From: SVTX01 sp964629615
GTDB lineage: Bacteria; Bacillota; Clostridia; Oscillospirales; CAG-272
Reading direction: 5' to 3'
Assembly (NCBI GenBank): GCA_964629615.1
Contig: CAZVUD010000004.1
Coordinates: 1 to 57,525, forward strand
Length of the DNA stretch: 57,525 nucleotides
Of the stretch, positions 25,352 to 32,751 are shown one piece after another. The notes beneath the pieces are model-generated. The model was given only the letters and a program-made list of their open reading frames with translations, made no database searches and had not been told where the DNA came from. A program made the position numbers and the translations under genes. Each line of letters opens with the position of its first letter. Position 1 is the stretch's first letter.

Positions 25352-28327
25352 ATGATACCGTTAATTTCCAAAAATGCCACTGTAAGCAGACGTATTTATC
25401 TGCAAAATAAGATAGATCTGATAGATTTTTCAGAGCCTTGTGCGCTGTCGCATGTAAGCCTTGATGGCGGACTTTCTGAGGCTTATCTCACAGAGCTTAA
25501 GGAAGATATAGTAAGTGTGGGGGATATGGCGCTCACATTAAAGGCAGCTGAGCTTGAGGGCGGAGATGCCTGCCATGATATGAGCTTTACATACAGCTTT
25601 GATCGCCCTATAGACATGAGAGATACGCCTACACTGACATTTGCGTTTTCGTCATACGGCGGAGATCGCGACAGCCAGTATTTTTCCAATGTCAAGGAAA
25701 ATATGTATTTTGTAGAAAAGCCCGATCCGTTGCTTATAAGTGAGTCGTATATTACATTGACGCTCATATCCGGATCCGAGAGCATAAGCTCCACGGCAAA
25801 GCTGACTGACTACGGATTTAACCGCATACTTATGAATTTCTCGGGTCAGAGCGTGCTTAAGTCCGTCGAAAAGATAAGCTTCAGATATGAGATATTTGAA
25901 AAAGCCAAGGATTGGCAGCGCATAATGAAGCTTGATACGGTAAGCGCAGGAATGGAAGTGGATCTGTGTCTGCACGGCAGTGGCATGGAGCGCCTTTTTT
26001 CTGCAAGCCTTGCCGATATTACCCACAAGAACGGCGTTCTTCACTGTGAGTGCCGTCGCGGCGCGCAGATCACATTGCCAGATCTTACAGATGCCGCGAA
26101 TACAGTGTGCGATATATTTTTGCCTGTTAAGAACACCATGCTCTTGCGCATGGATGCGGATGTTGATGAATTGATGCTCAAGGTATCGTTTATGACAGAC
26201 GGTGACACATGCCAAAGGGAAGAGAACATAAAGACTTTTGAGGTTAAAGGGCTTACGTTGGGAAAGACTTTGTTTCTGGATCTTTCGGACTGCATTGGCG
26301 CGCACGGAACTTACACCGATAAATGCAGACTCACACGCATGACGCTGTCAGTAGACAGAGATTGCACTCTGAATATATATAAGATAGCATTTGAACAGGA
26401 AAAGCCTACAAGAAAGACCGGCGGAAGATTTTTGTCATGCACGGCAGATAAGGATGATGGCACCATTACATTCAGCATAAAGGCAGATCCATCTCTTTGC
26501 GGCTGTACCGTTCGCGTATTCGACGGATTTCATGATGTGACATATGACGATAAGGATACCCTTACAAAGCTTGAGTGCGTAGGTGTGTCAGAGATAGGAT
26601 GTGACGGATGTGTAAGCATGAAAGCCGACCTTTACCGCGACAATGTAACAAGGATATGCTCCTCCTTTATAGGCTCTGTTGAAGATAAGAACGGAGATTG
26701 GATACCGCTTGAAAACAGGATAAGCATTGAGAACTGGAAGGATATATGTGAAGGAAATCCGTACAGCTTTGATATCTCGGGTGAAGAATATGATGTTACC
26801 GACAGCATGTTCGGCGCTAAGGGCGACGGATACAGCGATGATACACGAGCAATACAGGCGGCACTTGATCTTTGCCGGGAAAATGGCGGCAGAGTCATAC
26901 TTCCCGATACTGACGGAGGAAAATATGGGCGCAGGTACGTCGTTACAAATCTGCGCATATACAGCAATACCGAGCTTTATATTGCAAAGAATGCCGTGCT
27001 GTGGCAGTCGGACGATGCGTCACTTTACAGCATTCCGCTCAGATTTGGTCACAATGTTTCCATGACGGGCGTGAATTGGCCTGCAAATCATTCCTCGGGC
27101 AACTATCCGCTGATATATGCATTCAGAGAAGAAAATGTGAAGATAACGGGCGGCGGTACTGTCAGAATGGCAGATATAGAGAGCCGAAGCGTGGACGGTC
27201 TGTTCAGGTTTATAGGTGACAATGTCTGCATCGGATGCAAGGACAGGATACATGTCGTGCCGATAGGACTTATAGAGTGCGAGAATATAGAGGTCACCGA
27301 TATCAGCATAATACGCTCAAGCGCGCCGTTTATGATAGTGAACACATCAAGGCGACTCTATGTCGGAAACGTTACCATGGATGAAGCTAAATGCACGGGC
27401 GCTGACGGAATGTGGCCCTGCGGATCTGACGGCGTTGTGTTTGAGAGGATCATGATGAATACCAACGATGACGGCATATGCCTCAGCGCAAATTACAACG
27501 ACCCGCGAGATATGCTGTGGTATTATGCGTATCCGGGATGGGATCACGGCACACATAATCTCGCCTTGCGCCATTCCAGACTGTCTTGTTATACCTTCAC
27601 GGGCAGTGCCATATCGTTTTGTATATGGGGAACGGATTCTCCGGACCTGTCGCGCGCAGAGGTAAATGACATAGAGCTGTATGATACATGCCTTGAGGGG
27701 CGCTTGTCTATAGGAGGCTGGACGGACAATCCTTATTACGGGATCTCACCGTTCGACGGAAGCGAAACTGACGATTTCTCACCTGTAAAGAACTTGAAGA
27801 TACATAAATGCGAGTTTCGCAGTCCTACGGGAATAGATAATCTCAGGATCACAAATCTTGACAGTGACTGCGGACTGTATTCTCCGTCACAGTTTGAGTA
27901 CGGAGATTTTAAGCGCCGCATAGCAGAGCAAAACGAGGGATGGGTCACGGGACTTTCAAATTGGTCTTACAGCACAAGGGAGGCTTTGTGCCAGATAGAG
28001 CTGTACGGAAAGCCCTGCGCATCACTGCGCAAGCTGCGCGGCAAAAAGTGCGATATGTGGCAGGGGCTTCAGCTGTGCCGCGGTAAACACACAATGCGCT
28101 TTGCTTACAAGGCAGGCGGCAAATTTATTGCATGTGTTCGCGATAAAAACGGAGAGCTTATAGCGGATATGCCCATATATCAGACACCCAACGGTTATTC
28201 AAAGGGCAAGGATTGGCAGACATGCACTATGGAATTTTCGCTTGCTGAGGATGGGCTCTACAGGCTTGGTATAGAAGCAAATGACAGCACGGTGGTCGTG
28301 TACGCTACAGATTTCACCGTTGACTGA
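25352..28327 (+). CDS. Large GH28-like (polygalacturonase-type) beta-helix protein
   Basis: A 991-residue protein. The C-terminal half is a GH28/pectin-lyase-like right-handed beta-helix: it opens with FGAKGDGYSDDTRAIQAAL (about residue 487), and the likely catalytic acids lie in TGADGMWPCGSDG and NTNDDGICLSANY (about 690-710). The first ~470 residues look like beta-sandwich modules and I do not recognise them. A final ~120-residue beta-rich domain follows the helix. No signal peptide or anchor is seen, so it appears cytoplasmic, unusual for a polygalacturonase. GGAGGTG precedes the ATG. It is divergent from the GH36-GH3-lipoprotein operon and probably acts on the same glycan. The substrate is inferred, not shown. 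Confidence 0.75.
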   Translation: MIPLISKNATVSRRIYLQNKIDLIDFSEPCALSHVSLDGGLSEAYLTELKEDIVSVGDMALTLKAAELEGGDACHDMSFTYSFDRPIDMRDTPTLTFAFSSYGGDRDSQYFSNVKENMYFVEKPDPLLISESYITLTLISGSESISSTAKLTDYGFNRILMNFSGQSVLKSVEKISFRYEIFEKAKDWQRIMKLDTVSAGMEVDLCLHGSGMERLFSASLADITHKNGVLHCECRRGAQITLPDLTDAANTVCDIFLPVKNTMLLRMDADVDELMLKVSFMTDGDTCQREENIKTFEVKGLTLGKTLFLDLSDCIGAHGTYTDKCRLTRMTLSVDRDCTLNIYKIAFEQEKPTRKTGGRFLSCTADKDDGTITFSIKADPSLCGCTVRVFDGFHDVTYDDKDTLTKLECVGVSEIGCDGCVSMKADLYRDNVTRICSSFIGSVEDKNGDWIPLENRISIENWKDICEGNPYSFDISGEEYDVTDSMFGAKGDGYSDDTRAIQAALDLCRENGGRVILPDTDGGKYGRRYVVTNLRIYSNTELYIAKNAVLWQSDDASLYSIPLRFGHNVSMTGVNWPANHSSGNYPLIYAFREENVKITGGGTVRMADIESRSVDGLFRFIGDNVCIGCKDRIHVVPIGLIECENIEVTDISIIRSSAPFMIVNTSRRLYVGNVTMDEAKCTGADGMWPCGSDGVVFERIMMNTNDDGICLSANYNDPRDMLWYYAYPGWDHGTHNLALRHSRLSCYTFTGSAISFCIWGTDSPDLSRAEVNDIELYDTCLEGRLSIGGWTDNPYYGISPFDGSETDDFSPVKNLKIHKCEFRSPTGIDNLRITNLDSDCGLYSPSQFEYGDFKRRIAEQNEGWVTGLSNWSYSTREALCQIELYGKPCASLRKLRGKKCDMWQGLQLCRGKHTMRFAYKAGGKFIACVRDKNGELIADMPIYQTPNGYSKGKDWQTCTMEFSLAEDGLYRLGIEANDSTVVVYATDFTVD

Positions 28328-28352
28328 AAACCTAATATTTACAATTGTTGTA

Positions 28353-28381
28353 TTGAATAATCGTTTTTTATGTCTTATAAT
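28353..28381 (+). promoter_or_regulatory. Sigma-A promoter of fbp
   Basis: TTGAAT (28353-28358), 17-bp spacer, TATAAT (28376-28381). Confidence 0.8.
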
Positions 28382-28440
28382 ATAAATGTGATATCCGAGA
28401 ATGATTTCTTGATATTACAGGTTTTAATTTGGAGGGACCT

Positions 28441-30399
28441 ATGGAAAGGATAACCTATTCTCCCGATAAGCTCAAGGTGCTTAAGCTTATGGCAAAGGAA
28501 TACCCAACTATTCAGTCTGTGAGCTCTGAGATAGTAAAGCTTACGGCAACATCAAATCTGCCCAAGGGTACGGAGCATTTCATGAGCGATCTGCACGGTG
28601 AGGCAGAGGCTTTTGATCATATTTTGAATAACTGCTCGGGAGTAATAAGAGAAAAGGTAGACGCTCTTTTTTCACAGACCATGTCTGAAAATGAAAAGGA
28701 CGATCTGTGCACGCTTATATATTATCCCAAGGAAAAGCTTTCGGAAATGAAAAAGAGAGGCGTGGTAAACGAGGAGTGGTACAGCATCACACTTTACAGG
28801 CTGGTCGATCTTGCACGAAGCGTTGCTTCAAAATACACCCGAAGCAAGGTGCGCACCGCACTTCCAAAAGACTTTCAGTACATAATAGATGAGCTCCTTC
28901 ACACAAGTGGTGAGGAGCACAACAAGCAGGAATACTATAAGCACATAATATCCACGATAATAGAGATAGGTCAAGGGGCATCGTTTATCGAGGCACTTTG
29001 CGGTCTTATCAAGCGCATGGCTGTTGACAAGCTTCATGTCGTCGGGGATATATATGACAGAGGACAGTATTCCGATAAGATAATGGATATGCTCATGTCG
29101 CATCACAATGTTGATATCCAATGGGGAAACCATGATATCGTGTGGATGGGAGCTGCCGCAGGAAGCAGAGCCTGCATTGCAAGTGTGCTCAACATGGCTA
29201 TTCAGTATAACACGCTTTCCATTATTGAAAACACGTATGGTATAAGTCTGCGCGATCTTATAGCATACGCGCAGGAAACATACAAGGATTGCACTTGGTT
29301 CATGCCGCGAAATCCTGAGGATAAGTATTATATAAAGAATAATATGGACAATCTCTCAAGGGCGCATAAGGCAATAGCCATAATACTCTTCAAATTGGAA
29401 GGACAGCTCATAAGCAGGCATCCCGAGTTTTCAATGGATGACAGGCGCATGCTTGACAAGATAGATTATGATGCGCAGACGGTCAATATCGATGGACACA
29501 TATATCCGTTGAACGACTGCCATTTCCCGACGGTGGATATCAATGACCCCTACAAGCTTTCCGAGGGTGAGGAGAGCATTATGGAGTCGCTGGAATCTGA
29601 TTTTAAGAGAAGTGCTCCGCTTCAAAGACATATTCAGTTTTTGTATACGGCAGGAAGCATATATAAGGTGTTCAATAAAAATCTCATGTTCCACGGCTGT
29701 GTTCCCATGACACGTGACGGAAGATTTGAGGAGGTCACCTTGTTTGACGGAAGCTGTGTGAGCGGCAGAGAATACATGGATCGCTGTGACAGGATCGCGC
29801 GTTCGGCTTATTATAACGGTGATGACAACTCGCTTGACTTTATGTATTATCTGTGGTGCGGACGCAAGAGCCCTCTTTTCGGCAGAGATAAGATGACTAC
29901 ATTTGAAAGATATTTCGTGGCTGACAGGGAAACATGGAAGGAATCCAAGAATCATTACTACGATTACATAGAAAGCTATGATTCTGTCTGCGATATATTG
30001 CATGAATTCGGACTCAGCGAGAATGAATCTCACATAGTGAACGGTCATGTGCCCGTAAGAGTAGGCAAGGGCGAAAGCCCCATAAAGGCAAACGGAAGAT
30101 ATATACTTATAGACGGAGGCTTTTGCAAGGCTTATCACACCACTACCGGTATTGCAGGATATACGCTCATATATTCTTCAAAGGGACTGAGGCTGGTATC
30201 TCACAGCTCGTTTGAGGGAAAGATGGCTGCCATTAAAGAAAATAAAGATATTTTGGCGGCAGAGGATGTCATTTTTGAGATGATGCCGAAGAGAATGTTT
30301 GTTGCGGATACCGATGAAGGAAAGGTATTTTTAGAGAAGATCAATGATCTGAGGATATTGTTGTCGGCATATCGCGAGGGTGTTATTCCGCAGAAATGA
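28441..30399 (+). CDS. fbp: Fructose-1,6-bisphosphatase, class III
   Basis: Hydrolyses fructose-1,6-bisphosphate to fructose-6-phosphate, the gluconeogenic step. At 652 residues it has the size of the class III enzyme typical of Firmicutes. Its metallophosphatase motifs are clear: HFMSDLHGEAEAFDHI, VVGDIYDRGQYSDKIMD, WGNHDIVWMGAAAGS and VNGHVPVRVGKGESPIKANG. The ATG lies five bases after GGAGGG; a TTG overlapping that sequence is not a real start. Own promoter and terminator, so monocistronic. Together with pgk and tpiA in this window it covers the lower and gluconeogenic sugar route. Confidence 0.97.
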   Translation: MERITYSPDKLKVLKLMAKEYPTIQSVSSEIVKLTATSNLPKGTEHFMSDLHGEAEAFDHILNNCSGVIREKVDALFSQTMSENEKDDLCTLIYYPKEKLSEMKKRGVVNEEWYSITLYRLVDLARSVASKYTRSKVRTALPKDFQYIIDELLHTSGEEHNKQEYYKHIISTIIEIGQGASFIEALCGLIKRMAVDKLHVVGDIYDRGQYSDKIMDMLMSHHNVDIQWGNHDIVWMGAAAGSRACIASVLNMAIQYNTLSIIENTYGISLRDLIAYAQETYKDCTWFMPRNPEDKYYIKNNMDNLSRAHKAIAIILFKLEGQLISRHPEFSMDDRRMLDKIDYDAQTVNIDGHIYPLNDCHFPTVDINDPYKLSEGEESIMESLESDFKRSAPLQRHIQFLYTAGSIYKVFNKNLMFHGCVPMTRDGRFEEVTLFDGSCVSGREYMDRCDRIARSAYYNGDDNSLDFMYYLWCGRKSPLFGRDKMTTFERYFVADRETWKESKNHYYDYIESYDSVCDILHEFGLSENESHIVNGHVPVRVGKGESPIKANGRYILIDGGFCKAYHTTTGIAGYTLIYSSKGLRLVSHSSFEGKMAAIKENKDILAAEDVIFEMMPKRMFVADTDEGKVFLEKINDLRILLSAYREGVIPQK

Positions 30400-30408
30400 T
30401 ATAAAAGA

Positions 30409-30436
30409 AAAACCAAGTTTGAAAACTTGGTTTTTT
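30409..30436 (+). terminator. Intrinsic terminator of fbp
   Basis: AACCAAGTT/AACTTGGTT stem with a small loop, followed by TTTTTT. The next ~130 bases hold no gene that I can support. Confidence 0.88.
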
Positions 30437-30565
30437 CTGATATTATGGTCGATATTATAAAAAATTCAGTATTTTCGGAAAATATGCAAAACTTTACTTT
30501 GATGATATCCGAAAATATGCATGGTTTATATTTTCATTTTTTGACTAAGGATATAAAGGCTGCTG

Positions 30566-31318
30566 CTACTTTTTTCCATACAAACATGGATTTGCCTGTC
30601 CTTTTTTTCTGTATTTAGCAGGGATTTTTTTATTAATAAATAAATTTCGAATTTTGTCTTCGGCTACCTCCCCGGTAAATTCAATTCGTCCACTTTCACC
30701 AAAGTGATGGTGCCATTCGTGTACTTTATACACTTCAAAAACAATTCCACTTGTAACAGAGAGAACATATTCATATTTTTCTGCCTCTTCCGGAACGAGT
30801 CGCCAAGCGGAACGTGTGGCTTCATATCGACTTTCTCTTTGTTCAACCATATAGTTTTTTACTTTAATTATCATGAATGAACAGGGGATTTCTTTCTCGT
30901 CAAATTCACTGGCAGATAATTTTCTTTCTAAAGTAATCGCATTTTCCGGCTCACTGGATGAATATCCTTTGATTATATTGGTTAATTGTTCCAAACAATA
31001 TACGTCAATAAGCATGCTTTCTATCACTAAGGCATCGTGTTCACTCAATCCATATCTTTCTATAATATGTATAACATCAAGCCCTGCATCACGTATTGCA
31101 CGAATAGTTTGATATTTTAAATTTTTTTCATCGTCCATTTGTGAGTCATAATCGACATCGGTATATTCTGATAAAGCACATGCAGCGTGAGCAAAAACTC
31201 TATTATTTTTGCCTTTTCCAACATAAAAAGTTTTCCCGTTTCTTGGGTCAACTAATCTATAGACATAATATTGGAGCTCTTTACAAACCTCGGGACTGAA
31301 AGATATTATTTGATCCAT
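30566..31318 (-). CDS. GIY-YIG nuclease-domain protein (LEM3/COG3680-like)
   Basis: A 250-residue protein whose N-terminal part is a GIY-YIG endonuclease domain: YYVYRLVDPRNG and FYVGKGKNNRVFAHA hold the GIY and YIG strands (here YVY and YVG) with the arginine of the next helix, as in the LEM3-like subgroup. The middle has EHDALVIESMLID, which should carry the metal-binding Glu. The C-terminal ~90 residues (from about 145) are not recognised. It may cut DNA or RNA in a structure-dependent way; the target is unknown. The start follows AAGGAGTAG. It lies 58 bases after the 80-residue gene and probably shares its transcript. The DNA is AT-richer than fbp or the antiporter gene, which fits acquisition. 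Confidence 0.78.
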   Translation of the reverse strand: MDQIISFSPEVCKELQYYVYRLVDPRNGKTFYVGKGKNNRVFAHAACALSEYTDVDYDSQMDDEKNLKYQTIRAIRDAGLDVIHIIERYGLSEHDALVIESMLIDVYCLEQLTNIIKGYSSSEPENAITLERKLSASEFDEKEIPCSFMIIKVKNYMVEQRESRYEATRSAWRLVPEEAEKYEYVLSVTSGIVFEVYKVHEWHHHFGESGRIEFTGEVAEDKIRNLFINKKIPAKYRKKGQANPCLYGKK

Positions 31319-31376
31319 TTACTAAAACTACTCCTTAAATTTTTTATTAAACGCACACCTGTAGGCAAGATTAATG

Positions 31377-31619
31377 TTATTCAAAATATGCTTCAAAATC
31401 TCCGCCAGATGTCACCTTTTGAAGTCTGACATCCGGGCATGAACTTACGACCTGGATCTTTATTGTTTCACTGCGAGAAACCTTGCTATTAGAAACTTTA
31501 ACCTTGTAATCTCCACCGAAATTTACGAACTGAACTTTCAAATCAGGGGAATAGTTGACAACTCTAAATGTAACCTTCTGTCCCCTTAGTGTTGCTAAAT
31601 ATCCTTTGTTTAAAGACAT
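31377..31619 (-). CDS. 80-residue beta-repeat protein, septoil-knot-like
   Basis: A small protein with two copies of one motif: PDLKVQFVNFGGDYKVKV and PDVRLQKVTSGGDFEAYF. The pattern of short strands with D-(L/V)-K-(V/L)-Q-x-V resembles the 7(1) septoil knot (DUF6150-like) proteins, whose function is unknown; this is a resemblance by eye only. The ATG is fixed by AAGGAGG six bases upstream. Longer upstream starts would run through the leader hairpin and are rejected. It follows a structured leader with two terminator-like hairpins, so expression needs read-through, and it precedes the GIY-YIG gene in the same direction. Confidence 0.65.
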   Translation of the reverse strand: MSLNKGYLATLRGQKVTFRVVNYSPDLKVQFVNFGGDYKVKVSNSKVSRSETIKIQVVSSCPDVRLQKVTSGGDFEAYFE

Positions 31620-31639
31620 GATGACCTCCTTATAAATCA

Positions 31640-31872
31640 CATCTTGCCTACAAATAAAAAAGGTGTGCACAACCGAAGTTATACACACCAAAAAACGCAA
31701 ACTCCGATTGTTGTCACACAAACTAATCGGAATAGAGATATTACTCGCTATACTCAGGCTAGATAGGAGTTTGCATTTTTGCTAAACTCGTATTGCCCAA
31801 ATATAGCCAAAGAAAAGGGTATAGTATCCCCTAAAAAATACCCCCGAAAACCGATTATTTAGTTTGTGTGAC
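31640..31872 (-). ncRNA. Structured leader or small RNA with tandem terminators and alternative stems
   Basis: Read on the minus strand from the predicted start near 31872. The 5' strand TTGTCACACAAACTAA...AATCGG can pair over 20 bp with CCGATTAGTTTGTGTGACAA about 130 nt later. The same downstream segment can fold locally (TCCGATT/AATCGGA). GCAAACTCC has two partners: GAGTTTAGC just before it, and GGAGTTTGC further on, the second followed by GTTTTTT. A last hairpin GGTGTGTATAAC-TTCG-GTTGTGCACACC precedes TTTTTT. The 80-residue gene starts 20 nt later. No known riboswitch or T-box is recognised; a stand-alone RNA or an attenuator are both possible. Confidence 0.6.
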
Positions 31873-31878
31873 AAACCT

Positions 31879-31907
31879 ATTATAACACAGTTTCAGGGAT
31901 ATTTCAA
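31879..31907 (-). promoter_or_regulatory. Sigma-A promoter of the structured leader
   Basis: Minus strand: TTGAAA (31907-31902), 17-bp spacer, TATAAT (31884-31879). Confidence 0.8.
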
Positions 31908-31927
31908 TATGTTTTATTAATTTTTTA

Positions 31928-32293
31928 TTATTTATTTTCTAAAGATGTCTTTGCGGTATTTAGAGAAGCAATAAGCATACGTTTGATCTCTTCCGCCAAT
32001 GAAAGCAAGTCATCAAAATCGTAAACGATCAAATTTGTTCGTTTCAACAGTGTGAGCCAATAAATACTTTCTCCTGTTTCTTTAAGTGATATGTGCAATT
32101 TAGCAACAAAGTCAGCTTTACTGTTGCCGTAAATGGCTTCATTGATGTTTGCACCGACACTTGTGGCAGAGCGTAATAATTGCTTTGCAATCGTTGTATC
32201 TTTTTTAGATTTTGAAAATTCTTCGTAGAAAAGTACGATTTGAGTTGCAAAGTCCATAGATTTTTCAAGTAATGGGCTGTTCATTTTATTCAC
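31928..32293 (-). CDS. Four-helix-bundle protein (23S rRNA intervening-sequence family)
   Basis: A 121-residue all-helical protein of the S23/TIGR02436 four-helix-bundle family. The segments LLRSATSVGANINEAIYG and ADFVAKLHISLKETGESIYWL are the family's conserved core. These proteins are encoded in 23S rRNA intervening sequences in some bacteria and as accessory proteins (Avd-like) near diversity-generating retroelements in others; neither context is present, as no rRNA or reverse transcriptase is found. The start is set by AGAGGTG. It has its own promoter and lies just upstream of the leader promoter. Confidence 0.9.
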   Translation of the reverse strand: MNKMNSPLLEKSMDFATQIVLFYEEFSKSKKDTTIAKQLLRSATSVGANINEAIYGNSKADFVAKLHISLKETGESIYWLTLLKRTNLIVYDFDDLLSLAEEIKRMLIASLNTAKTSLENK

Positions 32294-32308
32294 CTCTTTT
32301 TGTTTTCA

Positions 32309-32337
32309 TTATATCATACTTCGCAATTTAAATCAAT
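32309..32337 (-). promoter_or_regulatory. Sigma-A promoter of the four-helix-bundle gene
   Basis: Minus strand: TTGATT (32337-32332), 17-bp spacer, TATAAT (32314-32309). Confidence 0.75.
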
Positions 32338-32417
32338 GCTTATTAAAAACAAAAAGCTCAATATTGGTTATTTTACAATAAAGATCAAGGCTTTTTGCCC
32401 GAAGGAAAAAAGCCAAC

Positions 32418-32516
32418 CTTTTCTTTTCTCTCTTCACTCTTATCTTTTCACTGGAAAAGTCGCGCGGATAAAGAGAAAAGAGAAGAGATAATAGAGAAGA
32501 GAGAAGAGAACAAAAA
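32418..32516. repeat. Polypyrimidine then polypurine tract, imperfect inverted repeat
   Basis: A CT-only-like stretch (about 32418-32450) faces a GA-rich stretch (about 32470-32516), which could fold into a long imperfect hairpin. It lies just downstream of tRNA-Arg on the minus strand. No gene is supported here. Confidence 0.6.
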
Positions 32517-32540
32517 GAAAAAGCCGCTATAAGCGACTTT
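32510..32540 (-). terminator. tRNA-Arg terminator
   Basis: Minus-strand RNA stem AAAGUCGCU/AGCGGCUUU (one U-G pair that only works in this orientation) followed by UUUUCUUUUU, a few bases after the tRNA CCA end. Confidence 0.8.
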
Positions 32541-32546
32541 TCTTTT

Positions 32547-32623
32547 TGGCGCGCCGTAAGGGATTCGAACCCCTGACCTTTTGGTTCGTAGCCAAACACT
32601 CTATCCGGCTGAGCTAACGGCGC
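32547..32623 (-). tRNA. tRNA-Arg (ACG)
   Basis: Complete cloverleaf: acceptor GCGCCGT/ACGGCGC, D-arm AGCTCAGCCGGATAGAGTG, anticodon stem around loop CTACGAA (anticodon ACG), T-arm CAGGGGTTCGAATCCCTTA-like, discriminator G and an encoded CCA. It marks the edge of the AT-rich accessory patch. Confidence 0.97.
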
Positions 32624-32642
32624 ATTTATTTCGTACTTATAT

Positions 32643-32670
32643 ATTATATCATATTTTTGTAATTTGTCAA
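32643..32670 (-). promoter_or_regulatory. Sigma-A promoter of tRNA-Arg
   Basis: Minus strand: TTGACA (32670-32665), 16-bp spacer, TATAAT (32648-32643). Confidence 0.82.
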
Positions 32671-32701
32671 TAGCTTTTTTGAAAAAAGTCAAAAAAATCA
32701 T

Positions 32702-32738
32702 ATCGGGGCTGGCGGCATTTACTGCCGCCAGCCCCGAT
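32702..32738 (-). terminator. Strong GC-rich terminator of the antiporter gene
   Basis: Perfect 16-bp stem ATCGGGGCTGGCGGCA/TGCCGCCAGCCCCGAT with a 5-nt loop. On the minus strand it is followed by a T-rich stretch. Confidence 0.88.
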
Positions 32739-32751
32739 GATATTATTGTAT

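Noticed and set aside
29431..30138. 235-codon frame antisense to fbp
   Set aside because: Shadow of a conserved enzyme gene; hydrophobic, His-rich product with no family.
31377..32293. Retron or diversity-generating retroelement
   Set aside because: Inverted repeats and an Avd-like four-helix protein hinted at this, but there is no reverse transcriptase and no template/variable repeat pair.
32333..32701. 122-codon minus-strand frame
   Set aside because: It reads straight through tRNA-Arg and its terminator.
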